From: Christiangramia salexigens
GTDB lineage: Bacteria; Bacteroidota; Bacteroidia; Flavobacteriales; Flavobacteriaceae
Assembly: GCF_001889005.1 (NCBI RefSeq)
Contig: NZ_CP018153.1
Span: forward strand, 1,646,501-1,710,500
Length of the DNA: 64,000 nt
Direction: 5' to 3'
Of the stretch, positions 26,799-36,861 are shown in pieces. The notes under the pieces were generated by a model. That model was not told the DNA's origin and searched no databases. It saw only the letters and a list, made by a program, of their open reading frames with translations. The first letter of the stretch is position 1; every line of letters starts with the position of its first letter. The position numbers and the translations under genes were made by a program.

Positions 26799-28752
26799 CT
26801 TCTGAAATTTTACCCAAAACTATGGTTTCATTTTGTTTTTCTACAATTAAACTATAAAAGTTTTTAAGGCTCTCATAATCAGCAGCACTAAAGAGAGGTT
26901 GATTTATCTCAATATGAGATCTAATACGCATAAAGTTACCTTTATGAGCAACCGAATATGTAAATTTTGCTGTATTATTTTCAAGACTTGCCGCAATATT
27001 TTCAGGTAAAGAAACTACTTCATAGCCTTCCGGAACAAAAAAGTTAAGATCTGTAATTAGCAGTTTTTCAAAATCAAAGAAAACCGGATAATTTCTGGTG
27101 TCCCCTTTGAAAGGATTTTCCCTGGTAGTTTCAAATAATAGCGGACGCAGATATATATTATCACCAATAACTTCAAATCCTGACTGACCGCTGAACTTGA
27201 ACTCTTCTTTGATCTTTGCTCCAGGCGTGTTTAAATTATCTACTGAAATTTCTTCTACTTCAAAGCCTTTTAATTTATCCTTTACCACTTCGGTTAACTT
27301 ATCCTCTGAATAAGAGTAACGCTCGTCACGGTAGTTTTTAGCCAGCAAGCCATCCAAGTGTTTATAATAAGACCCTACCAGTTTATCATCTTTATATTGA
27401 AGGTTTATACTGCTTCTTTGAACCGATTGATTTGCGGGAAGAAGGCTGATCCAGTCTGAAGAACCGTCACTCCTAAGCATCCTACCTCTCCAGTTACGGG
27501 CACGCTTAGGCAATTGCCCAATTCCGGCGGTATAATCACTGGCATCCATCAAATAAATTTGATTCCCCATGGTCACACCAGAGATCAGGTAATTAAATCC
27601 ATTTCTGGTAGGATACAGTGGAATCCCATTATCTGGTGTACTGGCGAGTATTGGATTCGCGTCAAGCCCGGCATACTTAAGCATAGTAATTAATAGTAAA
27701 TTCATATCGGCCACATTCCCTTTACCATCAATATAAGCCTTGCGTATTCCCTTATCTGGAACAAAACCTACAAAGCCATCCCAGGCTACCTTCGTTTTTA
27801 CGAAATTGTAAATAAGTCCCATTTTTTCCAGTGGTGCACTCACACCTTCAAGCAAGGCGTCAATATCCTTTTCAAAGAAATTTGTTCTTGCGATCTCATA
27901 TTTTAAACCAACATCATCATAAATAGATTTGGTCACATTTTCCCAGGTCTGACTATAGTTTTGAACTAAACTATTCGGAAAATTCGTCATTTGTAATTCC
28001 CACTTTATAAAAGCCGCATAATTCTTAATATAATCTACAAATGGTTCTGGTTTGAGCGCAGGAATATCTTCCAGCTCCAGATCGTAAGTGTTCTCTGTGA
28101 ATTTAAGATCCCTGTGCGAAAAGAATTTACTTCCCTCTTTTAACTTAATATCGATTACCGAGCGTGGATTAAAGTATTTTTGAAATATAATGTATTCAGG
28201 AATTGCGATGGTTTCTTCAAGTTTATTCACGGGAATGGTGAATTGGATCTTTGTATCACTAATATTGGATAAATATGGAGACGTTATCTTATATTCATAT
28301 TCAATTACACTCCCCTCTTTCACTGCGGGCATCGTAAATTTTACAGTTTCATAATATTTATTGGTCTCTTCCCGGATAATCTCTTTTCTATCCAATTTGG
28401 TCTTTTCCACTTCACCATTTACCAGATTGTAGGTATAAGCTTTTATCCCACTAATCGTTTCATCCTTGTCACTAATGTAAAGTTTCACATCCTTAGTGGC
28501 CCAATCGAAGCCTTCTTTGTTGTAGATCTTTATTCTTTCATGAACTTCGGTCACCAACTCAAAACCGGAATTTGGTACATAATTAAAATAGGTACGCCTG
28601 TATTTATATAGTATAGCGGCGTCGCTTTCGGGTTCCAGATGATGTTCTTTCTGTGCTACTTCTTCTACGGAAACTTTTCCGAAGCGAAAATCATTGGAAA
28701 GCATGCTGGTTGAAACAAACAGCATAATTAATATTGGAAGCTTGTAAAACAT
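26764..28752 (-). CDS. DUF3857 protein with inactive transglutaminase-like domain
   Basis: A 662-residue secreted protein (signal peptide ending near SMLSN). The N-terminal DUF3857 domain is followed by a transglutaminase-like domain. At the catalytic cysteine position the sequence reads GKGNVADMNLL (Val347) and at the histidine position GFNYLI (Tyr388), while the aspartate of LMDASD is kept. The domain is therefore probably a binding module, not an enzyme. It lies 4 nt after a paralog that keeps Cys and His. Function unknown. Confidence 0.8.
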   Translation of the reverse strand: MFYKLPILIMLFVSTSMLSNDFRFGKVSVEEVAQKEHHLEPESDAAILYKYRRTYFNYVPNSGFELVTEVHERIKIYNKEGFDWATKDVKLYISDKDETISGIKAYTYNLVNGEVEKTKLDRKEIIREETNKYYETVKFTMPAVKEGSVIEYEYKITSPYLSNISDTKIQFTIPVNKLEETIAIPEYIIFQKYFNPRSVIDIKLKEGSKFFSHRDLKFTENTYDLELEDIPALKPEPFVDYIKNYAAFIKWELQMTNFPNSLVQNYSQTWENVTKSIYDDVGLKYEIARTNFFEKDIDALLEGVSAPLEKMGLIYNFVKTKVAWDGFVGFVPDKGIRKAYIDGKGNVADMNLLLITMLKYAGLDANPILASTPDNGIPLYPTRNGFNYLISGVTMGNQIYLMDASDYTAGIGQLPKRARNWRGRMLRSDGSSDWISLLPANQSVQRSSINLQYKDDKLVGSYYKHLDGLLAKNYRDERYSYSEDKLTEVVKDKLKGFEVEEISVDNLNTPGAKIKEEFKFSGQSGFEVIGDNIYLRPLLFETTRENPFKGDTRNYPVFFDFEKLLITDLNFFVPEGYEVVSLPENIAASLENNTAKFTYSVAHKGNFMRIRSHIEINQPLFSAADYESLKNFYSLIVEKQNETIVLGKISEDGTNQSTGSGR

Positions 28753-28756
28753 GGGT

Positions 28757-30676
28757 TTAAATATTTGATTGAATAATTACGGCTTTCGAGTTATCAACCT
28801 GATTAAGGTTCACAATAAAATTTCTAAAATCATTATACCGTTCGGGTCCCCATTCTCCTTCCTTGATTTCAATTGATCGTTTAACTTCAAGTGCTGTGAG
28901 TGCACCTTCCTTGATCTTTTTTACACTTATTATGGCATGCCCAAATTCTGAAGCCACGACTTTTGCTTTAGGCAAAGTTTCAACTTCATAGCCCTCAGGC
29001 AGATAATAAAGAAATACATCTTCATAGATGCTACCTCTGGAGATCTTAAGAGGCAGAATACGGTTATCATCCTTTTCGGGATTTAACCGATATGGCTTTA
29101 GAAAACCTAGAGGTAACAAAAAGCGGTTTCCGGCTTTTATAGCCAAGCGAGTACCGCTAAAATCCACATTTTCTTTAAACTGAATGTTTCTTCGGTCATT
29201 GTTCAAATGGATGGATTCAAAATTGAGATTATTGAATTTTCCCCATTCCTCGCGATATTCCTTTTCCAGATCTTCCTGATCTTTCTTTTCGCGTAAATAG
29301 TAATCTTCATAATGAATTCCGGCACTTACACGCTCCAGACTTGCCTTAAAACCACCTTTCTCATCCAACCAGATCTTCGCTTCTTTTTTAAGGACGTTTT
29401 CCTTATTCAGGTATTTCTTGGTTTTTATTAATTCGCCACCCTCAGAAGTTACCCTCAAAACATATCGGTTATCTGTAAAACTGCCCAGATAATTGAAAGG
29501 AATATCCTGATTGGTGCATTCCAGCCAGATGTTGTTATTTTCTTCATCGGGAATATTAAGTATCACATGATTTCCCTGCATTTGAGGAAATTCCGGATCC
29601 AGATCTTTTATTTGTTGATTCCCATTTACAACAGAATAATAAGACTCTATCCCCTGGGTTTTCAACAAAGCCATAGTATAGTTAGTAAGCCCTTTGCAAT
29701 CTCCATAACCCAAACGGTCCACCTCATCTGCACGTGCGGGTTCCCAGCCTCCTATCCCCAACATTACAGCAATATAGCGTGTATTCTGCTGAACATAATC
29801 ATAGATAATTCTTGCCTTTTCTTCAATAGACTCTGCATTTTCTGTCAATCTGGAAATTTTACTAACTGTTGACTGTGAAATTTTATCATGCTCCAGGATA
29901 AAACTATCATACATCCACTTTCCATAAGTATCCCAATCCTGAGCTTCACCGGCAACTCCTTCCAGTTCAAATTTATCTGTAGCAAGTAATAGTCGTGGTG
30001 CTATATCAGTAAAAGCGGGACTAAGAATCTCATATTCCAGTGCAGGAATATTTCTGGCTTCATACCGCAAACGCAGCTCAGACACCTCTTTGGAAAAGTC
30101 TATATTCTCAAGATTTCTTTCCTCATGCCTAAAGGGTAAATTCTCCGGATTAAGGAATTCTACAGAAGACTTCTCCACGCTAACATCGTAACCCACCAAA
30201 GGATACCAGTCTGGCAAAAACGCAGAGTTAACACTCTCCACCTCACTGATATACTCTACGGTATAAGGATATTTTCTTGGGGTATAATCCAGATAGCTTA
30301 ATCGATTATCTGAAAACAGCACAAAGGATTCATAATTACTTTGGTTCTTAAAATCCCTCTTTTTAAACTTTTTGATTTCGTTACCAGACTCATCATAGAT
30401 AATAGCCATTTGCTCCTCTATATCTATTCCATCATCGTAATTTTCATAGGCATCTACGAACCTGTCACCATCCTCATTCATTACCGTGACCACCCTTCGC
30501 TTATAGATCACCAGTTTATTTACCGATTTTAATTCCAGAATAAGCTCTGAATTCCTAATTATGGCGTCTGAGCTTTTTAGCAGTTCCGGTGATATTTTTG
30601 AAACAGGGAATTCCTCCTGACCAAAGCCCAAAAAATTAAGGCCGATCAGCAGAAAAAATAGAATTTTACTGCGCAT
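28757..30676 (-). CDS. DUF3857 and transglutaminase-like domain protein
   Basis: A 639-residue secreted protein (signal peptide MRSKILFFLLIGLNFLGFGQ). It has an N-terminal DUF3857 domain, a transglutaminase-like core and a C-terminal beta-rich domain. Catalytic residues are present: Cys327 in GYGDCKG, His370 in QGNHVIL, and Glu386 in WLECTNQ in place of the usual Asp. It may process or cross-link peptides in the periplasm; the substrate is unknown. It starts the envelope gene pair and lies 53 nt after dtd. Confidence 0.83.
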   Translation of the reverse strand: MRSKILFFLLIGLNFLGFGQEEFPVSKISPELLKSSDAIIRNSELILELKSVNKLVIYKRRVVTVMNEDGDRFVDAYENYDDGIDIEEQMAIIYDESGNEIKKFKKRDFKNQSNYESFVLFSDNRLSYLDYTPRKYPYTVEYISEVESVNSAFLPDWYPLVGYDVSVEKSSVEFLNPENLPFRHEERNLENIDFSKEVSELRLRYEARNIPALEYEILSPAFTDIAPRLLLATDKFELEGVAGEAQDWDTYGKWMYDSFILEHDKISQSTVSKISRLTENAESIEEKARIIYDYVQQNTRYIAVMLGIGGWEPARADEVDRLGYGDCKGLTNYTMALLKTQGIESYYSVVNGNQQIKDLDPEFPQMQGNHVILNIPDEENNNIWLECTNQDIPFNYLGSFTDNRYVLRVTSEGGELIKTKKYLNKENVLKKEAKIWLDEKGGFKASLERVSAGIHYEDYYLREKKDQEDLEKEYREEWGKFNNLNFESIHLNNDRRNIQFKENVDFSGTRLAIKAGNRFLLPLGFLKPYRLNPEKDDNRILPLKISRGSIYEDVFLYYLPEGYEVETLPKAKVVASEFGHAIISVKKIKEGALTALEVKRSIEIKEGEWGPERYNDFRNFIVNLNQVDNSKAVIIQSNI

Positions 30677-30729
30677 TTTTGATTGTAACAGATTATGAAA
30701 GGCGCAATATATAAAAAATTAAGTCTTTT

Positions 30730-31182
30730 TTAACTCTTCTGTTTAGAATCTAATAATATTGTTACCGGCCCGTCATTAAGCAAGGAAACTTTCATGTCTG
30801 CTCCAAAAACTCCTTTCCCCACCGCTTTTCCAAATTTAGTTTCGAATGTTTTAATGAAGTTCTCATACATAGGCTCGGCTATTTCGGGCTTAGCCGCTTT
30901 GATGTAACTAGGGCGATTGCCCTTTTTAGTACTGGCGTGCAAGGTAAACTGACTCACGATAATCGCATCACCATCCACGCTTTTAAGAGATTCGTTCATC
31001 ACTCCTTCACTATCGTTAAAGATGCGCATATTGATGATCTTTCTGCATAACCAATCAATATCCTCCTCGGTATCTTCATTTTCTACTCCAAGCAATATTA
31101 GCAAGCCCTGGTGGATCACCGAACAAACTTTATGATCTACTCTGACTGATGCCTCAGAAACCCTTTGAACTACTGCTCTCAT
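30730..31182 (-). CDS. dtd: D-aminoacyl-tRNA deacylase
   Basis: A 150-residue Dtd, full length. The catalytic motifs are SQFTLHASTKKGNRPSY and GPVTILLDS. It hydrolyses D-amino acids (and glycine mischarged on tRNA-Ala) from tRNA. Its start codon follows directly on the stop of rsgA, so the two are co-transcribed. Confidence 0.96.
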   Translation of the reverse strand: MRAVVQRVSEASVRVDHKVCSVIHQGLLILLGVENEDTEEDIDWLCRKIINMRIFNDSEGVMNESLKSVDGDAIIVSQFTLHASTKKGNRPSYIKAAKPEIAEPMYENFIKTFETKFGKAVGKGVFGADMKVSLLNDGPVTILLDSKQKS

Positions 31183-32130
31183 TTATTTTTGATATTGATC
31201 TATTCTGTAATTATCATTTTCCCCCTCCATGATCTGTAAATAACTTTTATACCTGGACCAAGCGATCTCACCTTCTTCCAGGGCGTCTTTGATCGCGCAC
31301 TTGGGCTCCTCTATATGCATACAATTATTGAATCTACATTCCTGTTTTCTCTCAAAAAATTCAGGGAAATAATCTCCAATTTCCTCGCGGTCCATATCTA
31401 CCACCCCAAAGCCTTTGATCCCCGGAGTATCAATGATTCTTGCATCAAAACTAAGGTCAAACATTTCGGCAAAAGTAGTTGTATGCTGTCCCTGACTATG
31501 TTGTTTGGAAATTTCTGAAGTTTTAAGGTCCAGCGAAGGTTCTATGGCATTGATAAGTGTAGATTTTCCAGTTCCGCTATGCCCGGAGATCATACTGGTC
31601 TTGCCCAGCATCTTGTCTTTTACCTTATCTACATTCTTGCCTTTTTTGGCTGAAATTCCTATACATTCATAACCCGCACTTCGGTATAATTCGGCAAGAT
31701 ATTTCACCTCTGCCAGCTCTTCTACAGAGTAGGTGTCCACCTTATTAAAAAGCAATACGGCAGTAATATCATAAGCTTCTGCCGTTACCAGAAATCTGTC
31801 TATAAATGTGGTTAAGGTAGGAGGGTTATTAAGGGTGATTAACAGGAAAACCTGATCGATATTCGAGGCGATGATATGGGTTTGTTTAGACAGGTTAACC
31901 GATTTTCTAATGATATAATTCTCTCGTTCCTTGATCTTTTTGATCACGCCGGTCTTTCCTTCCAGGCCTTCTTCAATATCAAATACAACAACATCACCTA
32001 CAGCCACGGGATTGGTACTCTTTATACCCTGTATCCTGAATTTTCCTTTTATACGGCATTCATAAAACTCTCCGTTTTCTGCCTTGACCTGATACCAGCT
32101 TCCTGTAGATTTATAAACCGTTCCCTGCAT
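31183..32130 (-). CDS. rsgA: Ribosome small-subunit maturation GTPase RsgA
   Basis: A 315-residue circularly permuted GTPase. The N-terminal OB-fold (VAVGDVVVFDIEE) precedes NKVD (G4, LLFNKVDTYS), then G1 GHSGTGKSTLINAI and G3 DTPGIKGFG, and the C-terminal zinc-binding region CRFNNCMHIEEPKCAIKDA. It helps late 30S assembly. It is the first gene of the minus-strand operon running to aroA. Confidence 0.97.
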   Translation of the reverse strand: MQGTVYKSTGSWYQVKAENGEFYECRIKGKFRIQGIKSTNPVAVGDVVVFDIEEGLEGKTGVIKKIKERENYIIRKSVNLSKQTHIIASNIDQVFLLITLNNPPTLTTFIDRFLVTAEAYDITAVLLFNKVDTYSVEELAEVKYLAELYRSAGYECIGISAKKGKNVDKVKDKMLGKTSMISGHSGTGKSTLINAIEPSLDLKTSEISKQHSQGQHTTTFAEMFDLSFDARIIDTPGIKGFGVVDMDREEIGDYFPEFFERKQECRFNNCMHIEEPKCAIKDALEEGEIAWSRYKSYLQIMEGENDNYRIDQYQK

Positions 32131-32181
32131 CTGTGTTAAATAAAATAAATTTTCATACCAATTTTCTTAAATTTTTTAAGA

Positions 32182-32189
32182 TATATTTG
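32182..32189 (+). promoter_or_regulatory. -7 promoter box before the secreted CsgG/LpoB-like gene
   Basis: TATATTTG, a full match to TAnnTTTG, 27 nt before the ATG at 32217. No strong -33 box is visible. Confidence 0.5.
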
Positions 32190-32216
32190 CGCCTTCATTA
32201 ATCAATCCACATACCT

Positions 32217-32864
32217 ATGTACAAATTTACTTTTAAATTAGTAATGGCCATGCTATTCATGTTTAATCTGAATACGGCACTGGCACAGACTAACCTTTAC
32301 CAACATCCTCAATTTGAAACAAGAACTGCAGATCATAAAATCATTGCGATTCTTCCCTTCGAAGCAAATGTAAGTCTTCGCCCAAAACAAATGAAGGAAA
32401 TCAGCCAGGAACAACTGGCCGATCTGGAAAAAAATGAAGGCCTATCGGTTCAGTCTGCCATGTATTCCTGGTTCCTTAAAAGGAAAAAAAGAGGTGATCT
32501 TCTAATTGATATTCAGGATGTAAAGAGAACCAACGCGCTGCTTTTGCAAAATAACATTGATAACCTGAATGCCGTCACTACAGAACAACTGGCACAAATT
32601 CTTGGTGTAGATGCTGTGATCACCGGAACCTTTGAAACCGACAAACCAATGTCTGATGGAGCTTCAGTTGCTTTAGGTTTATTAATAGGCTTTTGGGGAT
32701 CTACCAATGCTGCTACCATAAACATGAGCGTAAACAACGGTACCGACGGAGAACTTCTTTGGAATTATAATAAAAGGGTGGCCGGCAGTCTAGGTAGCAA
32801 TACAGATATGCTGATAAATAAATTAATGCGTAAAGCTTCAAGAAGATTGGGCTATACAGATTAA
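32217..32864 (+). CDS. Secreted protein with CsgG/LpoB-like fold, unknown function
   Basis: A 215-residue protein with a signal peptide ending at TALAQ and no lipobox. KIIAILPFEANV, LAQILGVDAVITGTFETDK and the C-terminal GELLWNYNKRVAGSL resemble the nucleotide-like alpha/beta fold of CsgG, LpoB and related periplasmic proteins. The fold assignment rests on pattern only. It stands alone between divergent rsgA and a bidirectional terminator. Confidence 0.65.
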   Translation: MYKFTFKLVMAMLFMFNLNTALAQTNLYQHPQFETRTADHKIIAILPFEANVSLRPKQMKEISQEQLADLEKNEGLSVQSAMYSWFLKRKKRGDLLIDIQDVKRTNALLLQNNIDNLNAVTTEQLAQILGVDAVITGTFETDKPMSDGASVALGLLIGFWGSTNAATINMSVNNGTDGELLWNYNKRVAGSLGSNTDMLINKLMRKASRRLGYTD

Positions 32865-32880
32865 CCTATCATAAAACGAA

Positions 32881-32912
32881 AAAGAGCTGTAAGGAAACTT
32901 ACAGCTCTTTTT
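32881..32912. terminator. Bidirectional terminator
   Basis: AAAGAGCTGTAAG-GAAA-CTTACAGCTCTTT forms a perfect 13-bp stem with a GAAA loop and A/T runs on both sides. It ends both the secreted protein gene and the convergent aromatic amino acid operon. Confidence 0.93.
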
Positions 32913-32926
32913 TTTATGCACAACAG

Positions 32927-34015
32927 TTACCTTATACCGTCAAGGATCTTCTGTTGATGATTAATGGATTCCTGGTGAATAGCCTTGAACATTCTTAGAA
33001 CAAATTCTTCACTAAGACCTTTTTCCTCTCCTTCAAGCACCATTTTTCCAAGGATCTCGTTCCATCTTTTGGTTTGCAGAATAGCAACATTCTGTTCCTT
33101 TTTAACCTGACCTATCTCCTCAGAAATTTTCATTCTTTTGGATAAGATATCTAGGATTTGGCTATCTGTTATATCAATTTTAGATCTAAGCGTTTGTAGC
33201 TTATTCTGAAATTCCTGACTGGCCGAAATTTCCTTTCTTACTTTAAGATCCTCCATGATTTGAATAAGTGTTTCAGGGGTTATTTGCTGAGCTGCATCAC
33301 TCCATGCTTTATCTGGGGTATGATGTGTTTCCACCATCATTCCGTCGTAATTAAGGTCTAATGCTGTTTGGCAAAGATCAAAGATTATATCTCTTCTTCC
33401 CGCAATATGAGATGGATCCAGGATTAATGGAAGGTCAGGAAATTTATTTTGCAGCTCAATAGGAATCTGCCATTCAGGATTATTTCTGTATTTGGTCTTT
33501 TCATATGCAGAGAATCCTCTGTGGATCACCCCGAGTTTAGAAATATCTGCAGTATGCAATCTTTCCACAGCACCCAACCACAATGAAAGATCAGGGTTTA
33601 CAGGATTTTTAACCAAGACTACTTTATCTGTTCCTTTTAAAGCATCGGCGATCTCCTGAACTATAAATGGAGAAACTGTAGTTCTGGCTCCTATCCAAAG
33701 AATATCCACATCATGTTTTAAAGCGAGCTCCACGTGGTGAGGATTTGCCACCTCGGTGGTAGTTAGCATTCCGGTTTCTTCCTTGGCTTTTTGCAACCAT
33801 TTAAGACCTAAGGCCCCAACGCCTTCAAAATTACCCGGTCTCGTTCTTGGCTTCCAGATGCCTGCTCTAAGCACGGTTGCATCGCTGTCTTTTAACTGGT
33901 GTGCTATGGTTAACACCTGTTCTTCGGTTTCGGCACTACATGGTCCTGCGATTACCAGGGGATGGGATAACTTGAAATCATCCAGCCATGTTCTTAGTTC
34001 TTTGCTATTTTCCAT
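32927..34015 (-). CDS. Bifunctional DAHP synthase / chorismate mutase
   Basis: A 362-residue fusion. The N-terminal part (to about 260) is a class I-beta DAHP synthase: AGPCSAETEEQV, LRAGIWKPRTRPGNFEG, ILWIGARTTVSPF, VLVKNPVNPD and LILDPSHIAGRRD. The last 90 residues are an AroQ-type chorismate mutase (LRSKIDITDSQILDILSKRMKISEEIG). It feeds both the first step of the shikimate pathway and the branch to prephenate. It is the last gene of the attenuated Phe/Tyr operon and overlaps tyrA by 11 nt. Confidence 0.95.
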   Translation of the reverse strand: MENSKELRTWLDDFKLSHPLVIAGPCSAETEEQVLTIAHQLKDSDATVLRAGIWKPRTRPGNFEGVGALGLKWLQKAKEETGMLTTTEVANPHHVELALKHDVDILWIGARTTVSPFIVQEIADALKGTDKVVLVKNPVNPDLSLWLGAVERLHTADISKLGVIHRGFSAYEKTKYRNNPEWQIPIELQNKFPDLPLILDPSHIAGRRDIIFDLCQTALDLNYDGMMVETHHTPDKAWSDAAQQITPETLIQIMEDLKVRKEISASQEFQNKLQTLRSKIDITDSQILDILSKRMKISEEIGQVKKEQNVAILQTKRWNEILGKMVLEGEEKGLSEEFVLRMFKAIHQESINHQQKILDGIR

Positions 34016-34889
34016 TTTCCTGTATTTTTAAATTTTCTGTTTTGGTAATTCCGTTTAGTACGTCTTTTATATGGTTCGTTTTATCCATTTCACTGTAAAC
34101 TTCATCAAATTTATCTGCTTCCATCAGTTCTCTGAAGTGCTTCAAATTTGATATATATTCATCTAATGTTTCCATTACATTCTTCTTGTTTTGCCTGAAT
34201 ATCGGGGTCCACATTTCCGGGGAACTTTTAGCCAGTCTCACAGTAGAAGCGAAACCACTCCCCGCCAGGTCAAAAATATCACGTTCATTCTTCTCTTTTT
34301 CCAGCACGGTTTTCCCCAACATGAATGAGCTGATATGTGACAAATGCGACACATAGGCGATATGCCGGTCATGCGAAGCCGGATCCATATACCGGATTCT
34401 CATCCCCAGCGCATGAAATATCTCTAATGCCTTTTCCTGTAATTGGAAAGCGGTCTTTTCTACCTCACATATAATATTGGTCTTGTATTTAAACAGACCA
34501 TGAATTGCAGCCGAAGGACCGGAAAACTCCGTACCGGCAATAGGATGCCCCGCCAGATAATTTCTTCTCTTTGGATGATCTGCGATAGAATTACATAATT
34601 GTTCTTTGGTAGACCCGGCATCGGTTACCAGACAATCATCACTCACAATATCCAAAACCTTTGGAAGTACTTTTATCGAAGCATCCACAGGGATAGCAAG
34701 GTATACTACATCTGCAACCTTAAGATCTGAAAGCTCCGCTTTATGATCTATAAAGCCCTCGACTAAGGCTTCTTCCAAATGATGTTCCTTTTCATCGACT
34801 CCATAGATCTCCACATCGCTAAAAGCAGATCTAAGATCATTAGCGAAAGAACCACCTATAAGACCGGTACCTATGATAAAAACCTTCAT
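34005..34889 (-). CDS. tyrA: Prephenate dehydrogenase
   Basis: A 294-residue NAD-dependent prephenate dehydrogenase of the tyrosine branch. The Rossmann motif is GTGLIGGSFANDL, with LAGHPIAGTEFSGPSAA and SHLSHISSFMLG in the substrate site. The C-terminal helical domain is typical and there is no ACT domain. It overlaps the aminotransferase gene by 4 nt and the DAHP synthase gene by 11 nt. Confidence 0.94.
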   Translation of the reverse strand: MKVFIIGTGLIGGSFANDLRSAFSDVEIYGVDEKEHHLEEALVEGFIDHKAELSDLKVADVVYLAIPVDASIKVLPKVLDIVSDDCLVTDAGSTKEQLCNSIADHPKRRNYLAGHPIAGTEFSGPSAAIHGLFKYKTNIICEVEKTAFQLQEKALEIFHALGMRIRYMDPASHDRHIAYVSHLSHISSFMLGKTVLEKEKNERDIFDLAGSGFASTVRLAKSSPEMWTPIFRQNKKNVMETLDEYISNLKHFRELMEADKFDEVYSEMDKTNHIKDVLNGITKTENLKIQENGK

Positions 34890-36031
34890 TTCTTTATTCT
34901 TTTTAATGCTTCAGCTATCACTTCTTCAGAAGCGCAAAGGGAAAATCTTACGTATCCTTCCCCCTGAGATCCAAATATGAAGCCGGGTGCTATAAAAATA
35001 TCCTGTTCATATAATAGATTATCCACGAGATCCCCGGAAGAAGTGTTTTCGGGCACTTTTGCCCAAACAAATAACCCAACCTGATCTTCCTCTGCCACGG
35101 CTCCCAGTTCACTAAGCAATTCCATTATCATTTTCTTTCTTTCTGCATATATCTTATTCTGCTCATCAAACCAGGATTGTGATAATTTTAGCGCCTCTAC
35201 GGCTCCGGCCTGAACCGGATAAAACATCCCGCTATCCATATTGGATTTAACCTTGAGAACAGAATTGATATTAATTTCACTTCCAGCCAGCATTCCAACT
35301 CTCCAGCCGGCCATATTGAAGCTTTTACTTAGTGAATTCAGTTCCATTACATAATCGCTAAGCTTGTTTTTATCCAGAATACTCCTGGGCTCTTCATTCT
35401 GAATAAAGCTGTATGGATTATCATTAACCACAAGGATCTTATGCTTTTCAGCAAAATCTGTAAGCTCCCTGAAAAAAGATTCCGGAGCAACAGAACCGGT
35501 AGGCATATGCGGATAATTCACCCACATGATCTTAACTTTGCTCAGATCTTCATTCCCAAGCTTATCAAGATCTGGCAGCCAGTTATTTTCGGCTCTTAGA
35601 TCATAGCTTCTTTCCTTAGCTTCCAGTAATCTTGTTACCGAGCTATAGGTCGGGTATCCGGGATTGGGCAATAGTACCTCATCACCGGGATTCAGGAATG
35701 CCATAGAAATATGCATGATACCTTCCTTACTCCCCATTAGTGGCAGGATCTGAGAATTTGCATCCAGAGAAAGTCCATAGAATTGCTCATAAAAACCTAC
35801 CATGGCATTTCGCAATTCATTGATCCCTTTATAAGGCTGATACTGATGCGCTGCCTTTGCAGTTAAAGCAGAATTAAGAGCTTCGGTCACCTGAGGCGGT
35901 GGCGCAAGATCGGGACTTCCAATACCCAGATTGATGATTGGTTTACCCTGCTCACGCAATGCGGCCACTTCTCTAAGTTTTTTAGAAAAGTAATATTCCT
36001 TGACGCTATCTAATCTTTTTGCCGTGATCAT
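34886..36031 (-). CDS. PLP-dependent aromatic/aspartate aminotransferase
   Basis: A 381-residue fold type I class I/II aminotransferase. Motifs: INLGIGSPDLAPPP, PNPGYPTYSSV, VNDNPYSF, and the PLP lysine in LNSLSKSFNMAGWRVGM. By its place between pheA and tyrA, overlapping both by 4 nt, it should convert phenylpyruvate and 4-hydroxyphenylpyruvate to Phe and Tyr, or make arogenate from prephenate. The sequence alone does not separate it from LL-diaminopimelate aminotransferase-like relatives. Confidence 0.88.
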   Translation of the reverse strand: MITAKRLDSVKEYYFSKKLREVAALREQGKPIINLGIGSPDLAPPPQVTEALNSALTAKAAHQYQPYKGINELRNAMVGFYEQFYGLSLDANSQILPLMGSKEGIMHISMAFLNPGDEVLLPNPGYPTYSSVTRLLEAKERSYDLRAENNWLPDLDKLGNEDLSKVKIMWVNYPHMPTGSVAPESFFRELTDFAEKHKILVVNDNPYSFIQNEEPRSILDKNKLSDYVMELNSLSKSFNMAGWRVGMLAGSEININSVLKVKSNMDSGMFYPVQAGAVEALKLSQSWFDEQNKIYAERKKMIMELLSELGAVAEEDQVGLFVWAKVPENTSSGDLVDNLLYEQDIFIAPGFIFGSQGEGYVRFSLCASEEVIAEALKRIKK

Positions 36032-36855
36032 GACAAGTTGTTTTTATAGATTCCTAATATTTTCAAATCTTCGGTCATTAGCTTCATTACATCTACTGCC
36101 TTCGTAAAGTCTTCGGGCCTCTCAAAGATCACATCTACATAGAAAGAATATTTCCAGGGTTCATCTATTATTGGAAGCGACTGAATCTTCGTCATATCCA
36201 GATAGCAATCCCTAAGTATATTAAGGATGGACACCAGGCTCCCTCGTTCACTTTTCAGATCGAATTTAATCGATGCCTTATCCAGCTTTATTCCGTTAGG
36301 TTTCTTTTCTTCTCTCCCAAGGATCAAAAACCGCGTGGCATTACTCTTTATAGTATGTATCTCTCTGGCAAGCACCTCCAAACCGTACATCTCTGCTGCG
36401 GCCGGACTTGCCACTGCTGCAACCTTTTGTAATCCTTTCTCTGAAATTCTTCTGGCAGCTTCGGCAGTATCTGTATCTTCAATAAGCTTGATGTGAGGAT
36501 ATTTTTTGAAGAACTGTTTGCATTGAAGCAAAGCCATGGGATGAGAAAATACCTTTTTAATATTGTCTATATTTTGTCCCTCCAGAGCCATTAAATTCAT
36601 GTTTACCGGCGTATAATGCTCTCCAATAATACTCAGGTTATATTCATTGATCAGAGCGAAATTTGGAAGAATAGATCCAGCAATGCTGTTCTCTATGGCC
36701 ATCACCGCTTCATCAGATTCTTTACTGGCCAATTTTTGAACCAGCTCTTGAAAAGACAAATGCTCCATTACCTCTACATCCCTGTGGTAATAATCCATAG
36801 CGACCAAATGATGAAATGAACCTTTTATACCCTGTATCCCGATCTTTTTTCCCAT
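36028..36855 (-). CDS. pheA: Prephenate dehydratase
   Basis: A 275-residue prephenate dehydratase with a C-terminal ACT domain. GIQGIKGSFHHLVA opens the catalytic domain, AIENSIAGSI and SNATRFLILGR are typical of the active site, and ERGSLVSILNILRDCYLDMTKIQSLP is the ACT domain for Phe feedback. It is the first structural gene of the operon. The attenuator terminator ends only 6 nt before its ATG. Confidence 0.95.
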   Translation of the reverse strand: MGKKIGIQGIKGSFHHLVAMDYYHRDVEVMEHLSFQELVQKLASKESDEAVMAIENSIAGSILPNFALINEYNLSIIGEHYTPVNMNLMALEGQNIDNIKKVFSHPMALLQCKQFFKKYPHIKLIEDTDTAEAARRISEKGLQKVAAVASPAAAEMYGLEVLAREIHTIKSNATRFLILGREEKKPNGIKLDKASIKFDLKSERGSLVSILNILRDCYLDMTKIQSLPIIDEPWKYSFYVDVIFERPEDFTKAVDVMKLMTEDLKILGIYKNNLS

Positions 36856-36861
36856 ATACCT

